The notes below the pieces were generated by a model. That model was given only the letters and a program-made list of their open reading frames with translations. It was not told the origin of the DNA and made no database searches. Shown here piece by piece: positions 1 to 6,656 of a stretch of 14,152 nucleotides of DNA; the stretch's first letter is position 1, and each line of letters begins with the position of its first letter. Source of the stretch: Flavobacteriales bacterium UBA4660 (GTDB taxonomy: Bacteria > Bacteroidota > Bacteroidia > Flavobacteriales_D > Sanyastnellaceae). Location of the stretch: contig DHLU01000185.1 in NCBI GenBank assembly GCA_002405435.1, positions 1,125-15,276 of the forward strand. The letters run 5' to 3'. Made by a program: the position numbers and the translations under genes.

Positions 1-1
1 C

Positions 2-331
2 GGAAGAAAATATGCAGAGCGGCTGTTTGACATAACCGGCGATGAACTGGATTACTTCGAATCGCTCGATAAGGCGAGAAAAGCCAGTATTGAATCAGAC
101 TACACGCTGCAGATTCAAATCAACCTGCGCCTGATGGAAACCGTGCTGCAGTATTTTCCCGAAGACGAAAAACTCGGCAAGATGAAAGAGGAAATGGACA
201 GCATGCTGGAGAAGGCCGCTGATGCATATCCTGAAGACGAAGACCTGATACGGTATAAACAGCATTTTGAAAGGCTGAAGGAAAGGCACATCGAATTTTT
301 TACCAGGGAAACCCCTCGGGTGCAGTTTTGA
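2..331 (+). CDS. C-terminal fragment of an unrecognised helical protein
   Basis: The frame is open from the left edge and ends at TGA 329-331, giving the last 109 residues of a protein whose start lies outside the window. An ATG at 134 is internal, because the frame continues upstream without a stop. I do not recognise the family. The fragment is highly charged, rich in Glu, Lys and Arg, and should be almost entirely alpha-helical, with no membrane segment. A PEDE motif occurs twice, at fragment residues 53-56 and 77-80, each followed by a charged helix. This suggests a 24-residue helical repeat, loosely reminiscent of TPR-like arrays. A strong terminator begins about 20 bases after the stop, so this is the last gene of its transcript. 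It is probably cytoplasmic; its function is unknown. Confidence 0.75.
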   Translation, partial: GRKYAERLFDITGDELDYFESLDKARKASIESDYTLQIQINLRLMETVLQYFPEDEKLGKMKEEMDSMLEKAADAYPEDEDLIRYKQHFERLKERHIEFFTRETPRVQF

Positions 332-351
332 CGTCAATAAGCCGAAAAGCA

Positions 352-379
352 AAAAACCCCGTCGTGAGACGGGGTTTTT
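352..379. terminator. Bidirectional intrinsic terminator
   Basis: A perfect 7-bp stem CCCCGTC/GACGGGG (357-363 and 368-374) closes a GTGA loop. It is flanked by an A-run on the left and a T-run (375-379) on the right, so the A/T runs extend the pairing. The symmetry lets it end transcription in both directions: the + strand gene ending at 331 and any minus-strand transcript coming from 416-616. Confidence 0.92.
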
Positions 380-397
380 CTTTGGTTTGATAATCCG

Positions 398-415
398 CCG
401 GTCGATGCCGACCGG
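398..415. other. Second hairpin beside the terminator
   Basis: A perfect 7-bp inverted repeat CCGGTCG/CGACCGG (398-404, 409-415) with an ATGC loop. It has no T-run on either side, so it is not a classic terminator by itself. It abuts the TAA (416-418, minus strand) of the possible small minus-strand gene and could stabilise the 3' end of that transcript. Confidence 0.6.
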
Positions 416-562
416 TTAAAGGTCTTCGGCGCTCAGTGATATTTCTTTATAACCCCGGGGAAACCGCACCTTTTCGCGGGTTTCCCTGAAGTACTTGGTC
501 CATAATGGACCCGTCAGGTCGTATGCATCCGGTTTTGCCGTTACGGCAGGGGTTAAACCCAT
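416..562 (-). CDS. Possible 48-residue small protein, unrecognised
   Basis: A minus-strand frame from ATG at 562 to TAA at 416-418 gives 48 residues. A longer reading of 66 codons would use TTG at 616. I do not recognise the protein. Its C-terminal half is aromatic and basic (TKYFRETREKVRFPRGYKE) and reads like real protein rather than shadow translation. Support is contextual: promoter-like boxes lie just upstream on the minus strand (TTG 616-614 and TACCCTTG 597-590), and a terminator that works in this direction follows the stop. Against it are the small size, the lack of a ribosome binding site, and strong hairpins inside the frame, which could instead mean a non-coding structured RNA. 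Confidence 0.35.
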   Translation of the reverse strand: MGLTPAVTAKPDAYDLTGPLWTKYFRETREKVRFPRGYKEISLSAEDL

Positions 563-632
563 AGTTTTGCGTGTTTTGTGCCTGTTAGGCAAGGGTAAGA
601 CGCTCCCACCCTCCAATGGGTTGCACGGAGGG
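458..632. other. Run of five hairpins, possible structured RNA
   Basis: Five inverted repeats follow one another. They are GGGAAACC/GGTTTCCC (458-465, 479-486, with an inner GC/GC extension), GGTCCA/TGGACC around TAA (497-511), TGCCG/CGGCA around TTA (536-548), TGCCT/AGGCA around GTT (579-591), and CCCTCC/GGAGGG (609-614, 627-632). With the hairpin at 398-415 and the terminator they make seven stems in about 280 bases. This could be a small structured RNA on either strand, or part of the 5' leader of the FIST gene. I do not match it to a known riboswitch class. Confidence 0.4.
590..616 (-). promoter_or_regulatory. Candidate Bacteroidota-type promoter, minus strand
   Basis: On the minus strand, TTG (616-614) is followed after 16 bases by TACCCTTG (597-590). 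This is one mismatch from the Bacteroidota -7 consensus TAnnTTTG, with spacing close to the usual range. It would start a transcript roughly 20-30 bases before the ATG at 562. The call rests on a motif match only. Confidence 0.3.
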
Positions 633-700
633 TTGTCCGGGCTCTGAAACCTTGCTATTTCCTAAGCGTAAACGCTATTTTCACCCCTGATTCCGACACG

Positions 701-1846
701 ATGAAAGTCAGTCAATACCTGTGGAGACCCTCCTCGGGATGGTCTCCGGCCTTGCCCGGCATGGGCGGACGGCCGCTATCACACACGTTGGTTATGGTCT
801 TTGGCAATGTAGATGCGGTGCATGATCCCTCCCGGTTTGGCGAGTTGCAGGGGGCGTTCCCCGGCGCAGATATCGTGATGGGCAGCACGGCGGGGGAAAT
901 CGCCGGTCAGCAGGTGTATGACGATGCCATTGTGGTAACGGTATCAACCTTCCACCAAACCCAGCTGAAAGCCATTTCGCTGGATGTGGCCGATTTCGCA
1001 GACAGTTATGACTGCGGCGCTGCCCTCTTCAGGGCTCTTCACTCCGGGGCGCTCAGGCATGTTTTCCTGTTGTCTGACGGCACGGACGTCAACGGCGATG
1101 AACTGGTGCGGGGCATCAATGCCGATATGCCCGCCGATGTGCTGGTTACCGGAGGACTGGCCGCAGATGCGGGCAGGTTTACCCGCACCTACGTAGGCCT
1201 CAATGAAGTGCCCGCTCCCGGCCGCATTGTGGGCATCGGCTACTACGGAGATGCCCTGGTGGTCGGACACGGTTCCATGGGCGGCTGGAATGAATTTGGC
1301 CCCGTTCGGATCATCACCCGTTCGCAGGGCAATGTGCTTTACGAACTGGATGGCATGAATGCCCTTACTCTCTACAAAAAATACCTCGGTGATCGTGCAG
1401 CCGACCTTCCCGGTGCGGCCCTGCTTTTTCCGCTGGGCCTGCTTACAGGTGATGACGGCCAGCGCGTGGTGCGCACCATTCTATCCATTAATGAAGCCGG
1501 CGGCTCCATGACCTTCGCAGGCGATGTGCCCATGGGGGCCCGCGTGCAGTTCATGATGGCCAACCTCGACCGGCTTATTGACGGTGCCGGAACTGCTGCC
1601 GAGCGCTCTGCATTATTGACCACCGACAAAAGTCCCGACCTGGTGCTGATGATCAGCTGCGTGGGCCGAAAAATCGTACTCCAGCAGCGCACCGAGGAAG
1701 AGGTGGAGGCCGTAAAGGATATTTTCGGAGATCACCCGGTCTATGCTGGCTTTTACAGCAACGGCGAAATCTCTCCGGTGCTCGAAACAGTCGGCTGTTC
1801 GCTCCATAACCAGACCATGACCATTACGGCCTATACAGAGATGTAG
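701..1846 (+). CDS. FIST-domain sensory protein (FIST_N + FIST_C)
   Basis: This 381-residue soluble protein carries the two FIST halves: FIST_N at about residues 26-215 and FIST_C at about 217-365. Diagnostic stretches are GSTAGEI (61-67), SDG (125-127), TGGLAAD (150-156), GFYSNGEISP (350-359, canonical GFYSxGEI) and LHNQT (368-372). No signal peptide or membrane helix is seen, so it acts in the cytoplasm. FIST proteins are thought to bind small ligands, perhaps amino acids, and feed a signal to kinases or cyclases. The hybrid kinase gene starts only 21 bases after this stop, so the pair is probably co-transcribed and the FIST protein is its likely sensory partner. The ATG at 701 fits the usual short lead before FIST_N, and no clear Shine-Dalgarno site precedes it. 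The ligand cannot be read from the sequence. Confidence 0.93.
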   Translation: MKVSQYLWRPSSGWSPALPGMGGRPLSHTLVMVFGNVDAVHDPSRFGELQGAFPGADIVMGSTAGEIAGQQVYDDAIVVTVSTFHQTQLKAISLDVADFADSYDCGAALFRALHSGALRHVFLLSDGTDVNGDELVRGINADMPADVLVTGGLAADAGRFTRTYVGLNEVPAPGRIVGIGYYGDALVVGHGSMGGWNEFGPVRIITRSQGNVLYELDGMNALTLYKKYLGDRAADLPGAALLFPLGLLTGDDGQRVVRTILSINEAGGSMTFAGDVPMGARVQFMMANLDRLIDGAGTAAERSALLTTDKSPDLVLMISCVGRKIVLQQRTEEEVEAVKDIFGDHPVYAGFYSNGEISPVLETVGCSLHNQTMTITAYTEM

Positions 1847-1867
1847 CGTATAGAACAGACCACAGCC

Positions 1868-3739
1868 ATGAATCCTTTGCACCGATTGCTTCAGCGACAA
1901 CTGCGCAAATACTTGCCGCAGTATAACCCCGATGCTGCCGGTATGGAAGCATTTATTGCGGCAGTCAGTGAAAGCTACCAGCACTTCGAATCGAACCAGG
2001 CACTCACTGAGCGTGCCATGCGGCTCAGCAGCGATGAGCTGTCGGAAACCAACAGAAAACTCAGGGCGGAATCAGAGCGGATGAAGGCCATCATCGAATC
2101 GCTCAAGGAGGCCATCCGCCAGGTGAGCCACGACCAGAAGGTTGTCAGCGACGGAGATCTTTACCGCATCACGGATATCTTTTCTGAGGAAATTGAAAAA
2201 CGAAAAAAACTGGAAGCAGATCTCCGCATGGCGCAGCGCGCGGCTGAGGACGCCCTGGAAATCCGCAAACAGTTTCTGGCCAATGTCAGCCATGAAATCC
2301 GTACCCCCATCAATGCCATTGTGGGCATGAGTGCGTTGCTCAACGAAAGCGACCTTTCTGCTGCCCAGCGCGAACATGCCGAAGCTATTGTGGCCTCAGC
2401 GGGCGGCCTGATGGAAATTATCGACCAGCTGCTCGATATGTCTAAACTCGAGAGCGGCAAGATGGAACTGGAGCTCGTGCATTTTTCCATACCGGCGCTG
2501 GTTAGCTCCATTCAACGCAGTTTGTGGTTGCGCGCTGAGGAAAAAGGCATCGAGTTGGTAACCACTATCGGCGACACGGTGCGTACGTGGGCCTTCGGTG
2601 ACGTCACACGTATTCGTCAGGTACTTCTCAACCTGCTGAGCAATGCGCTGAAATTTACGCATGATGGTCAGGTACGCCTGCAGGTGGAAGCGGCCGGTAC
2701 TACACCAGACGCACAAGAACTCGTCTTTACCGTGAGCGATACAGGCGTGGGTATTGCACGCGATCATCTCCACAACATCTTTGAAAAATTTACCCAGGCC
2801 GACAACTCTGTGAGCCGCAAATACGGTGGCACCGGGCTTGGTCTTTCCATTTCCAAACAGCTCACTGAGCTGATGGGTGGCACCCTTACGGTAGACAGCC
2901 AATTGGGTGAGGGAACAACATTTACCATACACCTTCACCTTGGCGCCGGCGATGAGGCGATGGGCGCCAGGCCGGTCAATATCGACTACGATTTCAAAGG
3001 CGCATCTGTGCTGGTAGTCGAAGACAATGAGATCAACCGATACCTCGCCCTCACGCTGATGCGAAGGGCCAACTGCCGGGTAGATTCGGCAGCCAACGGA
3101 CGGGTGGCCGTGGAGAAATTGAAAGTGAAAAAATACGACCTGATTTTGATGGACCTGCAAATGCCCGAACTGGATGGCATCGGCGCCACTATCCTGATCA
3201 AAGAAGAACTTGGACTCAACGTGCCGATCATTGCACTCACCGCGAGCAGCAACGAAAAGGAGCGCGACTATTGCCTTCAACTGGGCATGATCGGGTATGT
3301 ATCGAAACCCTACGCGCCTGCCAAACTTTTTGAGACTATCTCGCAGGTATTCACAAATACTGCGGTGACGCCCGCCCTGCGCGAGGTGCCGCAATACAAC
3401 CTCGAAAAACTGCACCAACTCTATCAAGGCAATATGCAGCATATCGCCAAAACTGTTCAGGTATTTATCCGCCAGGCCGAAACAGACATCAGGCAGATGC
3501 AGGAGTGCCTCGACAGCAGGCAGTATGCAGAGCTGAAACAGCTGGCACACCGCATCAAACCCAGTATTGAGCTCTTTAATATTGCGGCACTTGCCGACGT
3601 GGCCGGCGCGATTGAAGACGCGGCAGACCGTCGTGATATGGCCGAACTGGTAGTGTTGCTTGACCGTATGTTTGACGGAATAACAGCCGTTACCCGATCG
3701 CTGAAAAATGAAATCAACACGATGGCCTGGAGGGTGTAG
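1868..3739 (+). CDS. Soluble hybrid sensor histidine kinase with receiver and Hpt domains
   Basis: This 623-residue protein has no transmembrane segment. Domains in order are an N-terminal helical/coiled-coil region (about 1-130), HisKA with the H-box FLANVSHEIRTP and phospho-acceptor His142, and HATPase_c with N-box RQVLLNLLSNALKFT (250-264), DTGVGI (291-296) and GGTGLGLS (320-327). A receiver follows (about 379-495) with Glu385/Asp386, phospho-acceptor Asp429, Thr458 and Lys480, then a C-terminal Hpt domain (about 510-615) with candidate His561. All catalytic motifs are intact, so an internal His-Asp-His relay is expected, ending on an output protein encoded elsewhere. The Hpt motif reads HRIKPS rather than the usual HxLKG, but its Lys and Ser are kept. 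The N-terminal region (QRQLRKYL, then a long helix with LSSDEL) resembles leaders found on kinases and cyclases next to FIST genes. The start at 1868 follows the FIST gene closely. Confidence 0.95.
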   Translation: MNPLHRLLQRQLRKYLPQYNPDAAGMEAFIAAVSESYQHFESNQALTERAMRLSSDELSETNRKLRAESERMKAIIESLKEAIRQVSHDQKVVSDGDLYRITDIFSEEIEKRKKLEADLRMAQRAAEDALEIRKQFLANVSHEIRTPINAIVGMSALLNESDLSAAQREHAEAIVASAGGLMEIIDQLLDMSKLESGKMELELVHFSIPALVSSIQRSLWLRAEEKGIELVTTIGDTVRTWAFGDVTRIRQVLLNLLSNALKFTHDGQVRLQVEAAGTTPDAQELVFTVSDTGVGIARDHLHNIFEKFTQADNSVSRKYGGTGLGLSISKQLTELMGGTLTVDSQLGEGTTFTIHLHLGAGDEAMGARPVNIDYDFKGASVLVVEDNEINRYLALTLMRRANCRVDSAANGRVAVEKLKVKKYDLILMDLQMPELDGIGATILIKEELGLNVPIIALTASSNEKERDYCLQLGMIGYVSKPYAPAKLFETISQVFTNTAVTPALREVPQYNLEKLHQLYQGNMQHIAKTVQVFIRQAETDIRQMQECLDSRQYAELKQLAHRIKPSIELFNIAALADVAGAIEDAADRRDMAELVVLLDRMFDGITAVTRSLKNEINTMAWRV

Positions 3740-3754
3740 ATTCGCGAAAAAAAA

Positions 3755-4315
3755 TTGCATCGTCTCGCTATCTTTCTTTCCGGATCAGGGTCCAATGCCC
3801 GTAATTTGATCAGCCACTTTGCCGGTTCAACCCGCGTGCGCATCGTTATGCTCGCCAGCAACCGGCCCGGGGCAGGCGCAAAGGCCATTGGGGAGGAATA
3901 CGGAATTCCTGTATTTCCCATAACGAGGGACAATATGGCTGACGGAACCTTGTTGCAAACCTTGTTGCACCATGCGGTAGATTTTGTTGTGCTTGCAGGA
4001 TTTCTGCGCAAGGTGCCCGCTGACATCACCAGCCACTTCCGCAACAGAATCGTCAACATTCATCCTTCGCTGTTGCCTCGTCACGGTGGCCAAGGCATGT
4101 ATGGCCGTCATGTGCATGAAGCGGTCATAAACGCCGGTGATAAGGAAACAGGTATTACCATTCACTATGTGAACGAACACTACGACGAGGGTGATATCAT
4201 CTTTCAGGCAAAGGTACCCGTGGCACCCGGCGACCGTCCCGAAGGGGTGGAGCTGAAAGTGCGGGCACTCGAAAAACAGTACTTCCCCGGCGTAGTCGAA
4301 AAGTTGCTCGCGTAA
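3755..4315 (+). CDS. purN: Phosphoribosylglycinamide formyltransferase (GART)
   Basis: PurN transfers a formyl group from 10-formyltetrahydrofolate to GAR, the third step of de novo purine synthesis, in the cytoplasm. At 186 residues it has the family length. It shows the phosphate-binding FLSGSGSNARN (7-17), catalytic Asn101 and His103 in VNIHPSLLP, and Asp144 in HYDEGDI, matching the Asn106/His108/Asp144 triad of E. coli PurN. The form with GGQGMYGRHVHEAV after the active-site loop is the Bacteroidota version. The start is odd. No ATG exists between the kinase stop (TAG 3737-3739) and the conserved N-terminus. TTG at 3755 is the best start and ATT at 3740 the only other plausible one. The gene is in the same frame as the kinase, 15 bases after its stop, which implies translational coupling. 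Confidence 0.95.
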   Translation: MHRLAIFLSGSGSNARNLISHFAGSTRVRIVMLASNRPGAGAKAIGEEYGIPVFPITRDNMADGTLLQTLLHHAVDFVVLAGFLRKVPADITSHFRNRIVNIHPSLLPRHGGQGMYGRHVHEAVINAGDKETGITIHYVNEHYDEGDIIFQAKVPVAPGDRPEGVELKVRALEKQYFPGVVEKLLA

Positions 4316-4355
4316 GCAGGTCAGGCACTACATCGGTCAGTACTATCTTGCCGCC

Positions 4356-4934
4356 ATGATCAGCGGCGCGCAGATTTTGTCCTGTTTCGTAATACTCTTT
4401 GCGGTCATAGACATTGTCGGCAGCATACCCGTTATACTCGATGTAAAGAGAAAGTCGGGTAATATCCAGCCATGGACCACCACTGCCGTATCTCTTGTGC
4501 TAATGCTTGCTTTTCTAGTCGGAGGAGAAAAATTCCTGGGTTTATTTGGGGTTGATGTATACTCCTTCGCAGTTGCCGGTTCTTTCATTCTGTTTTTTAT
4601 CGCCCTCGAAATGATTCTCGGTATCAAACTGTTCAAACAAAAAGAGGGTTCAGAAAAAATGGCCAGTGTGGTGCCGCTCGCATTTCCCATCATTGCCGGT
4701 GCCGGTACTTTCAGCACGCTTATCTCCCTTCGCGCCGCATATGACCCTGTTAACATAGTCATCGCCATCCTGCTCAACATGCCCGTCATATTCATTGTGC
4801 TCAGCATGACGGCGCGCATTGAAAAGATGCTGGGCCCGGGTGGCATTGCTATCATAGAAAAAGTTTTCGGTATTATCCTGCTCGCCATCGCCGTGAAATT
4901 GTTTTCGGGCAATATCTCCTTTCTGCTTTCATGA
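4356..4934 (+). CDS. MarC family integral membrane protein
   Basis: This 192-residue, very hydrophobic protein has about six membrane helices, near residues 6-28, 42-62, 70-92, 104-124, 131-152 and 164-188. It belongs to the MarC (UPF0056) family. Recognisable stretches are FAVIDIVGSIPVILD (15-29), FAVAGSFILFFIALEMILG (71-89), VPLAFPIIAGAGT (106-118) and KVFGIILLAIAVKLF (169-183). The family sits in the inner membrane. Its transport function is unproven, and the old link to multiple antibiotic resistance was not upheld. The ATG at 4356 is 40 bases after the purN stop, with a TATCTTG element (4344-4350) just upstream that is only weakly promoter-like. The last four bases, ATGA, overlap the rnhA start, so the two genes are translationally coupled. 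Confidence 0.92.
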   Translation: MISGAQILSCFVILFAVIDIVGSIPVILDVKRKSGNIQPWTTTAVSLVLMLAFLVGGEKFLGLFGVDVYSFAVAGSFILFFIALEMILGIKLFKQKEGSEKMASVVPLAFPIIAGAGTFSTLISLRAAYDPVNIVIAILLNMPVIFIVLSMTARIEKMLGPGGIAIIEKVFGIILLAIAVKLFSGNISFLLS

Positions 4935-5398
4935 GCACCATAATTGTACATACTGATGGAGCGGCATCCGGTAATCCCGGTCCGGGCGGTTATGGTGTGG
5001 TGCTGCAAAGCGGTAAATACTATAAGGAGCTTTCGGCGGGATTTCGCCTTACAACCAACAACCGCATGGAGCTGCTCGCAGTTATCGTGGCGCTGGAAGC
5101 ACTCAAACAGCCGGGCATGGATGTAATTGTATATAGTGATTCAAAATACGTGGTGGATGCTGTCGAGAAAAAATGGCTTAGCAACTGGGTGAAAAAGGGC
5201 TGGAAGAATGTGAAAAATCCTGACCTTTGGCAGCGTTACCTCCGCATTGCGGCGCAACACACGGTGCGGTTTCAATGGGTGAAGGGACACGCAGGAAATC
5301 CACTCAATGAAAAATGTGATGAGCTGGCGGTGGCGGCTACGTTTGGTGGCGGACTGCAAAGCGATGTGTGGTACGAAGCAAACCGCGAAAAACCATGA
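4931..5398 (+). CDS. rnhA: Ribonuclease HI
   Basis: RNase HI cuts the RNA strand of RNA-DNA hybrids, removing R-loops and helping to clear primers in the cytoplasm. At 155 residues it matches the E. coli enzyme. It carries all four acidic metal ligands, Asp9 (HTDGAASGNPGPGG), Glu47 (NNRMELLA), Asp70 (YSDSKYV) and Asp130 (NEKCDELA), plus the loop His120 in WVKGHAGNPLNE. The basic handle region (KKWLSNWVKKGWK, about 80-92) is present, so this is the bacterial type I form. The start ATG overlaps the MarC stop by four bases. No terminator is obvious in the roughly 215 bases that follow. Confidence 0.97.
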   Translation: MSTIIVHTDGAASGNPGPGGYGVVLQSGKYYKELSAGFRLTTNNRMELLAVIVALEALKQPGMDVIVYSDSKYVVDAVEKKWLSNWVKKGWKNVKNPDLWQRYLRIAAQHTVRFQWVKGHAGNPLNEKCDELAVAATFGGGLQSDVWYEANREKP

Positions 5399-5455
5399 GT
5401 ATAATTTCCCCGCGAAAGTGTCCGGTGGAAATGTGGCTGATTGCATCTTATATAT

Positions 5456-5611
5456 ATGAACTTCATGTGTCCCGAACTAAGCAGCAAACTGTTGCTCCCG
5501 GTCAACCGTAAAACGTGCCGCTCTTTTCGGAAAATGTCTGACCAGCAAAAAATACACAAACCAGAAGTTGCCGGATGTTGTGCAGCTGCTTCAAAGGCAG
5601 CATTAAACTGA
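5456..5611 (+). CDS. Possible 51-residue small ORF upstream of the epimerase
   Basis: ATG at 5456 to TGA at 5609-5611 encodes 51 residues, and the stop lies four bases before the epimerase ATG. The product is cysteine- and lysine-containing, with no membrane segment or motif I recognise. Tight spacing to the next start would allow translational coupling, or this may simply be leader sequence. An AT-rich TATATATATG lies over the start codon. Rare length, lack of a homologue I recognise and lack of a ribosome binding site keep confidence low. The rest of 5399-5455 shows nothing I can interpret. Confidence 0.2.
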   Translation: MNFMCPELSSKLLLPVNRKTCRSFRKMSDQQKIHKPEVAGCCAAASKAALN

Positions 5612-5615
5612 ATTG

Positions 5616-6590
5616 ATGGTGGAAACACTTTTTTCCGTTGCACCCTACCGCCTCCTGTTTCGAACGCCCTTCGAAACCGCGCATGGCAGGCGTGATGGAA
5701 CGGATGCTGTATTTGTGCAATTGAAGGCCGGATCGCTTGCCGCTTTTGGCGAAGCCACACTCCCTCCTTATCTCCCGCATGATGCGGTTGCAGTGATTCG
5801 CTGGCTTACCACCCATATACCTGCCTCCTTTGTCTGGCCTGATAACCCGGCCGGCTGGCTCCGGCAGCTGCCGTCCGATTGTCCGCCCGCCCTGGCCGCC
5901 GTGGATATGGCCCTATGGCAATTGTGTGCCCAGATCACCCATCAATCCGTTGCAGCAATACTTGGAATGGGGGCCAGACCAGAGCGTGTTGTACCCCATA
6001 CCTATACCATTGGCGTAGACCGCGCAGCGTATATGCGGGAAAGAGTAGAAGTCGGATTGCGGGATGGCTTTACCCATTTTAAACTCAAATTGAATGGCCA
6101 TACCGACCGGGAAGTGGTTTGCGCATTTCGCGCAGTATCGGACGCCCCTTTTGCCGTGGATGTCAACCAGGGCTGGCGTGAACCCGAACAAGCCGCTGAA
6201 ATGGTCAGATGGCTGGAACAACAGGGTTGTTTTCTGGTTGAACAACCTTTCCTGAAGTCCAAAGACCGGTGGATGGAACCACTTCGCGGACTGACCACCT
6301 TGCCCATTATTGCCGATGAGTCGTGTCAGGGATTGGAAGACCTGGAGCGTTTGTCAGGTATGGCAGATGGCATCAATATTAAGCTGCAAAAATGCGGCGG
6401 ACTGGCTCCTGCCGCGCGTATAATGCTGAGGGCGAGGGAACTGGGCATGAAGGTGCTCATAGGCTGCATGAGCGAATCGTCTGTCGGGTGCGGTGCTGCT
6501 GAATGGCTGGCACCCTGGTGTGACTGGGCCGACCTCGACGGCCCATGGCTGATTCGCAACGACCCGGATATGAACCTGTTGTTTGCCTGA
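5616..6590 (+). CDS. Enolase-superfamily dipeptide epimerase (L-Ala-D/L-Glu type)
   Basis: This 324-residue protein has the enolase-superfamily layout: an N-terminal capping domain (about 1-120) and a barrel. The barrel shows the acid-base lysines K156 and K158 (HFKLKLNG), metal ligands Asp182 (VDVNQGW), Glu209 (VEQPF) and Asp234 (IADES), and the strand-six lysine K256 (INIKLQKCGG). The C-terminal ADLDGP with Asp306 and Asp308 is the DxD motif that binds the dipeptide amino group in L-Ala-D/L-Glu epimerases such as YkfB and YcjG. The likely role is epimerising dipeptides from peptidoglycan turnover in the cytoplasm, but Bacteroidota members vary in dipeptide preference, so the exact substrate is open. 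The start is ATG 5616; a TTG three bases earlier is less likely. No peptidase or muropeptide gene lies beside it. It is shorter than many relatives but complete. Confidence 0.9.
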   Translation: MVETLFSVAPYRLLFRTPFETAHGRRDGTDAVFVQLKAGSLAAFGEATLPPYLPHDAVAVIRWLTTHIPASFVWPDNPAGWLRQLPSDCPPALAAVDMALWQLCAQITHQSVAAILGMGARPERVVPHTYTIGVDRAAYMRERVEVGLRDGFTHFKLKLNGHTDREVVCAFRAVSDAPFAVDVNQGWREPEQAAEMVRWLEQQGCFLVEQPFLKSKDRWMEPLRGLTTLPIIADESCQGLEDLERLSGMADGINIKLQKCGGLAPAARIMLRARELGMKVLIGCMSESSVGCGAAEWLAPWCDWADLDGPWLIRNDPDMNLLFA

Positions 6591-6607
6591 ACCGCAGGCG
6601 TCACTGA

Positions 6608-6634
6608 TTGTTTTCTGACCAGAGCGTACATTCG
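6608..6634 (+). promoter_or_regulatory. Candidate Bacteroidota-type promoter for the acyl-CoA dehydrogenase
   Basis: TTG (6608-6610), 16 bases, then TACATTCG (6627-6634), one mismatch from TAnnTTTG. It lies 22 bases before the ATG at 6657, in the only gap between the epimerase and the dehydrogenase. The candidate at 8176-8203 ends in the same TTCG. Confidence 0.45.
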
Positions 6635-6656
6635 CGCCATCAACAAATAAAACGCT

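Noticed and set aside
2396..3760. 454-codon minus-strand frame
   Set aside because: It lies opposite the hybrid kinase, whose catalytic motifs are unmistakable. The minus-strand translation is rich in His, Cys and Phe and shows no domain.
4343..4355. Promoter for the MarC gene (TATCTTG just before ATG)
   Set aside because: No TTG box lies at a suitable distance upstream, and the gene is only 40 bases behind purN, so co-transcription is simpler.
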